In this document: piece after piece, positions 5,727-6,319 of the stretch
Numbering within the stretch: the stretch's first letter is position 1
How the letters are laid out: the number at the start of each line of letters is the position of its first letter
Assembly (NCBI GenBank): GCA_023426005.1
Contig: JAFABO010000237.1
Coordinates: 1 to 6,319, forward strand
Direction of reading: 5' to 3'
Length of the DNA stretch: 6,319 nt
Source: Bacillota bacterium
GTDB taxonomy: Bacteria > Bacillota > Clostridia > Acetivibrionales > DSM-1351
Made by a program: the position numbers and the translations under genes
Notes under the pieces: model-generated
Told to the model about the DNA's origin: nothing
Seen by the model: only the letters and a program-made list of their open reading frames with translations
Databases searched by the model: none

Positions 5727-6319
5727 TCAGATAATATAGTCCTCAGGTATAAATACTCTGAAATCCTTGGGCTTGACGTAAACTGCCTGCTTTTCCTTCA
5801 GCATCAGCTTTTTATAGATTTCCTTGCTGATTTCAGCCTCTATATATTCACCTGTATCAATTCTCTTCATCTCAAGGTTGACGATTGGTCCAACCGCCCT
5901 TATAAAGATGATATTTGCGGCAATAAACCCGTTTTCTCCGGCTTCCAGGCTTATCTCCATATCATGGGGACGTATGTAGCTCACAACATTTCTGTCTGCA
6001 GTTTCTGTATGCTCCGGTACATCAAGCTTTAAGGAGCCCAGTTCGATCTTTCCGTTGTGCACCCTGCCGTGGAACAGGTTGACGTTACCCAGGAAATTAT
6101 AGACAAAAGGATTGGCAGGGTTGTCGTATACTTCCTCTGGAGTCCCTATCTGCTCAATTTTTCCCTGATTCAGAATGACGATCCTGTCGGCCACATCAAG
6201 TGCTTCCTCCTGATCATGTGTAACAAAAACACTTGTGATTGGATATTCATCATGCAGCTTTCTGAGCCACCTTCTGAGATCCTTTCTCACTTTTGCATCA
6301 AGGGCTCCGAAGGGTTCAT
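5727..6319 (-). CDS. cysA: Sulfate ABC transporter ATP-binding protein CysA (C-terminal part; 5' end beyond window)
   Basis: CysA is the ATPase of the sulfate/thiosulfate importer, acting on the cytoplasmic face of the CysT-CysW membrane channel. The window holds the last 196 codons, open to the right edge, so the Walker A, Q-loop and LSGGQ motifs are missing. The visible part begins in the Walker B/D-loop region (EPFGALDAKVRKDLRRWL), has the H-loop VFVTHDQEEALDVADR, and the family stretch GKIEQIGTPEEVYDNPANPFV. It then continues into the C-terminal TOBE-like regulatory domain (from about FLGNVNLFHGRV to the stop, with SYIRPHDMEI). The ALDAKVRKDLRRWLRKLHDE segment is typical of sulfate-specific CysA as opposed to maltose- or spermidine-type ATPases. 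With a family length near 350-365, about 150-170 residues lie outside. A GTG at 6288-6290 is an internal Val codon, not a start. The following ROK and cysH genes place transport and reduction in one cluster. Confidence 0.95.
   Translation of the reverse strand, partial: EPFGALDAKVRKDLRRWLRKLHDEYPITSVFVTHDQEEALDVADRIVILNQGKIEQIGTPEEVYDNPANPFVYNFLGNVNLFHGRVHNGKIELGSLKLDVPEHTETADRNVVSYIRPHDMEISLEAGENGFIAANIIFIRAVGPIVNLEMKRIDTGEYIEAEISKEIYKKLMLKEKQAVYVKPKDFRVFIPEDYII

Noticed and set aside
6288..6290. GTG as the start of the transporter ATPase
   Set aside because: The frame continues upstream to the window edge with conserved CysA residues (EPFGALDAK), so this is an internal Val codon.

Overview
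The window is one block of a sulfate uptake and assimilation operon. Every gene lies on the minus strand, so transcription runs from position 6319 towards position 1. The genes in order are: the 3' part of cysA (sulfate ABC transporter ATPase), a ROK-family winged-helix regulator, cysH (APS reductase), cysD and cysN (the two ATP sulfurylase subunits), a ThiS-like sulfur carrier, and a ThiF/MoeB/HesA-like E1 enzyme that runs off the left edge. No stretch over 300 bases lacks a gene. The longest gaps are about 112 nt (cysA to ROK) and 74 nt (cysH to cysD). I found no RNA gene, insertion sequence, CRISPR array or convincing sigma-A promoter.

The organism is probably a Gram-positive anaerobe of the class Clostridia. 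The base composition is moderate, Shine-Dalgarno sites are strong (GGAGG, AAGGAG, GAGGGGG), and the linkage of cysH-cysD-cysN to ThiS/ThiF-like genes and a ROK regulator fits that group. This is an inference from style and gene content; nothing in the window proves the species.

The genes make a coherent pathway. CysA powers sulfate import. CysD and CysN convert sulfate and ATP to adenosine 5'-phosphosulfate (APS) with GTP hydrolysis. CysH carries the CC...CxxC iron-sulfur motif of APS reductases and reduces APS directly to sulfite, so PAPS is not needed. In agreement, the C-terminal APS-kinase-like domain fused to CysN has lost its P-loop, its DGDNVR motif and its lid, and looks like a pseudokinase. 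The last two genes encode a small sulfur carrier and its activating enzyme. They probably deliver the reduced sulfur as a protein thiocarboxylate to cysteine or homocysteine synthesis, as known for CysO and HcyS systems. The carrier does not end in Gly-Gly but has a four-residue tail, which implies proteolytic activation.

The items most worth following up are the CysN pseudo-APS-kinase domain, the ROK protein (sugar-kinase fold with the catalytic Asp replaced by Gly, embedded in a sulfur operon), the masked ThiS tail, and a 9-bp inverted repeat overlapping the ROK start codon.
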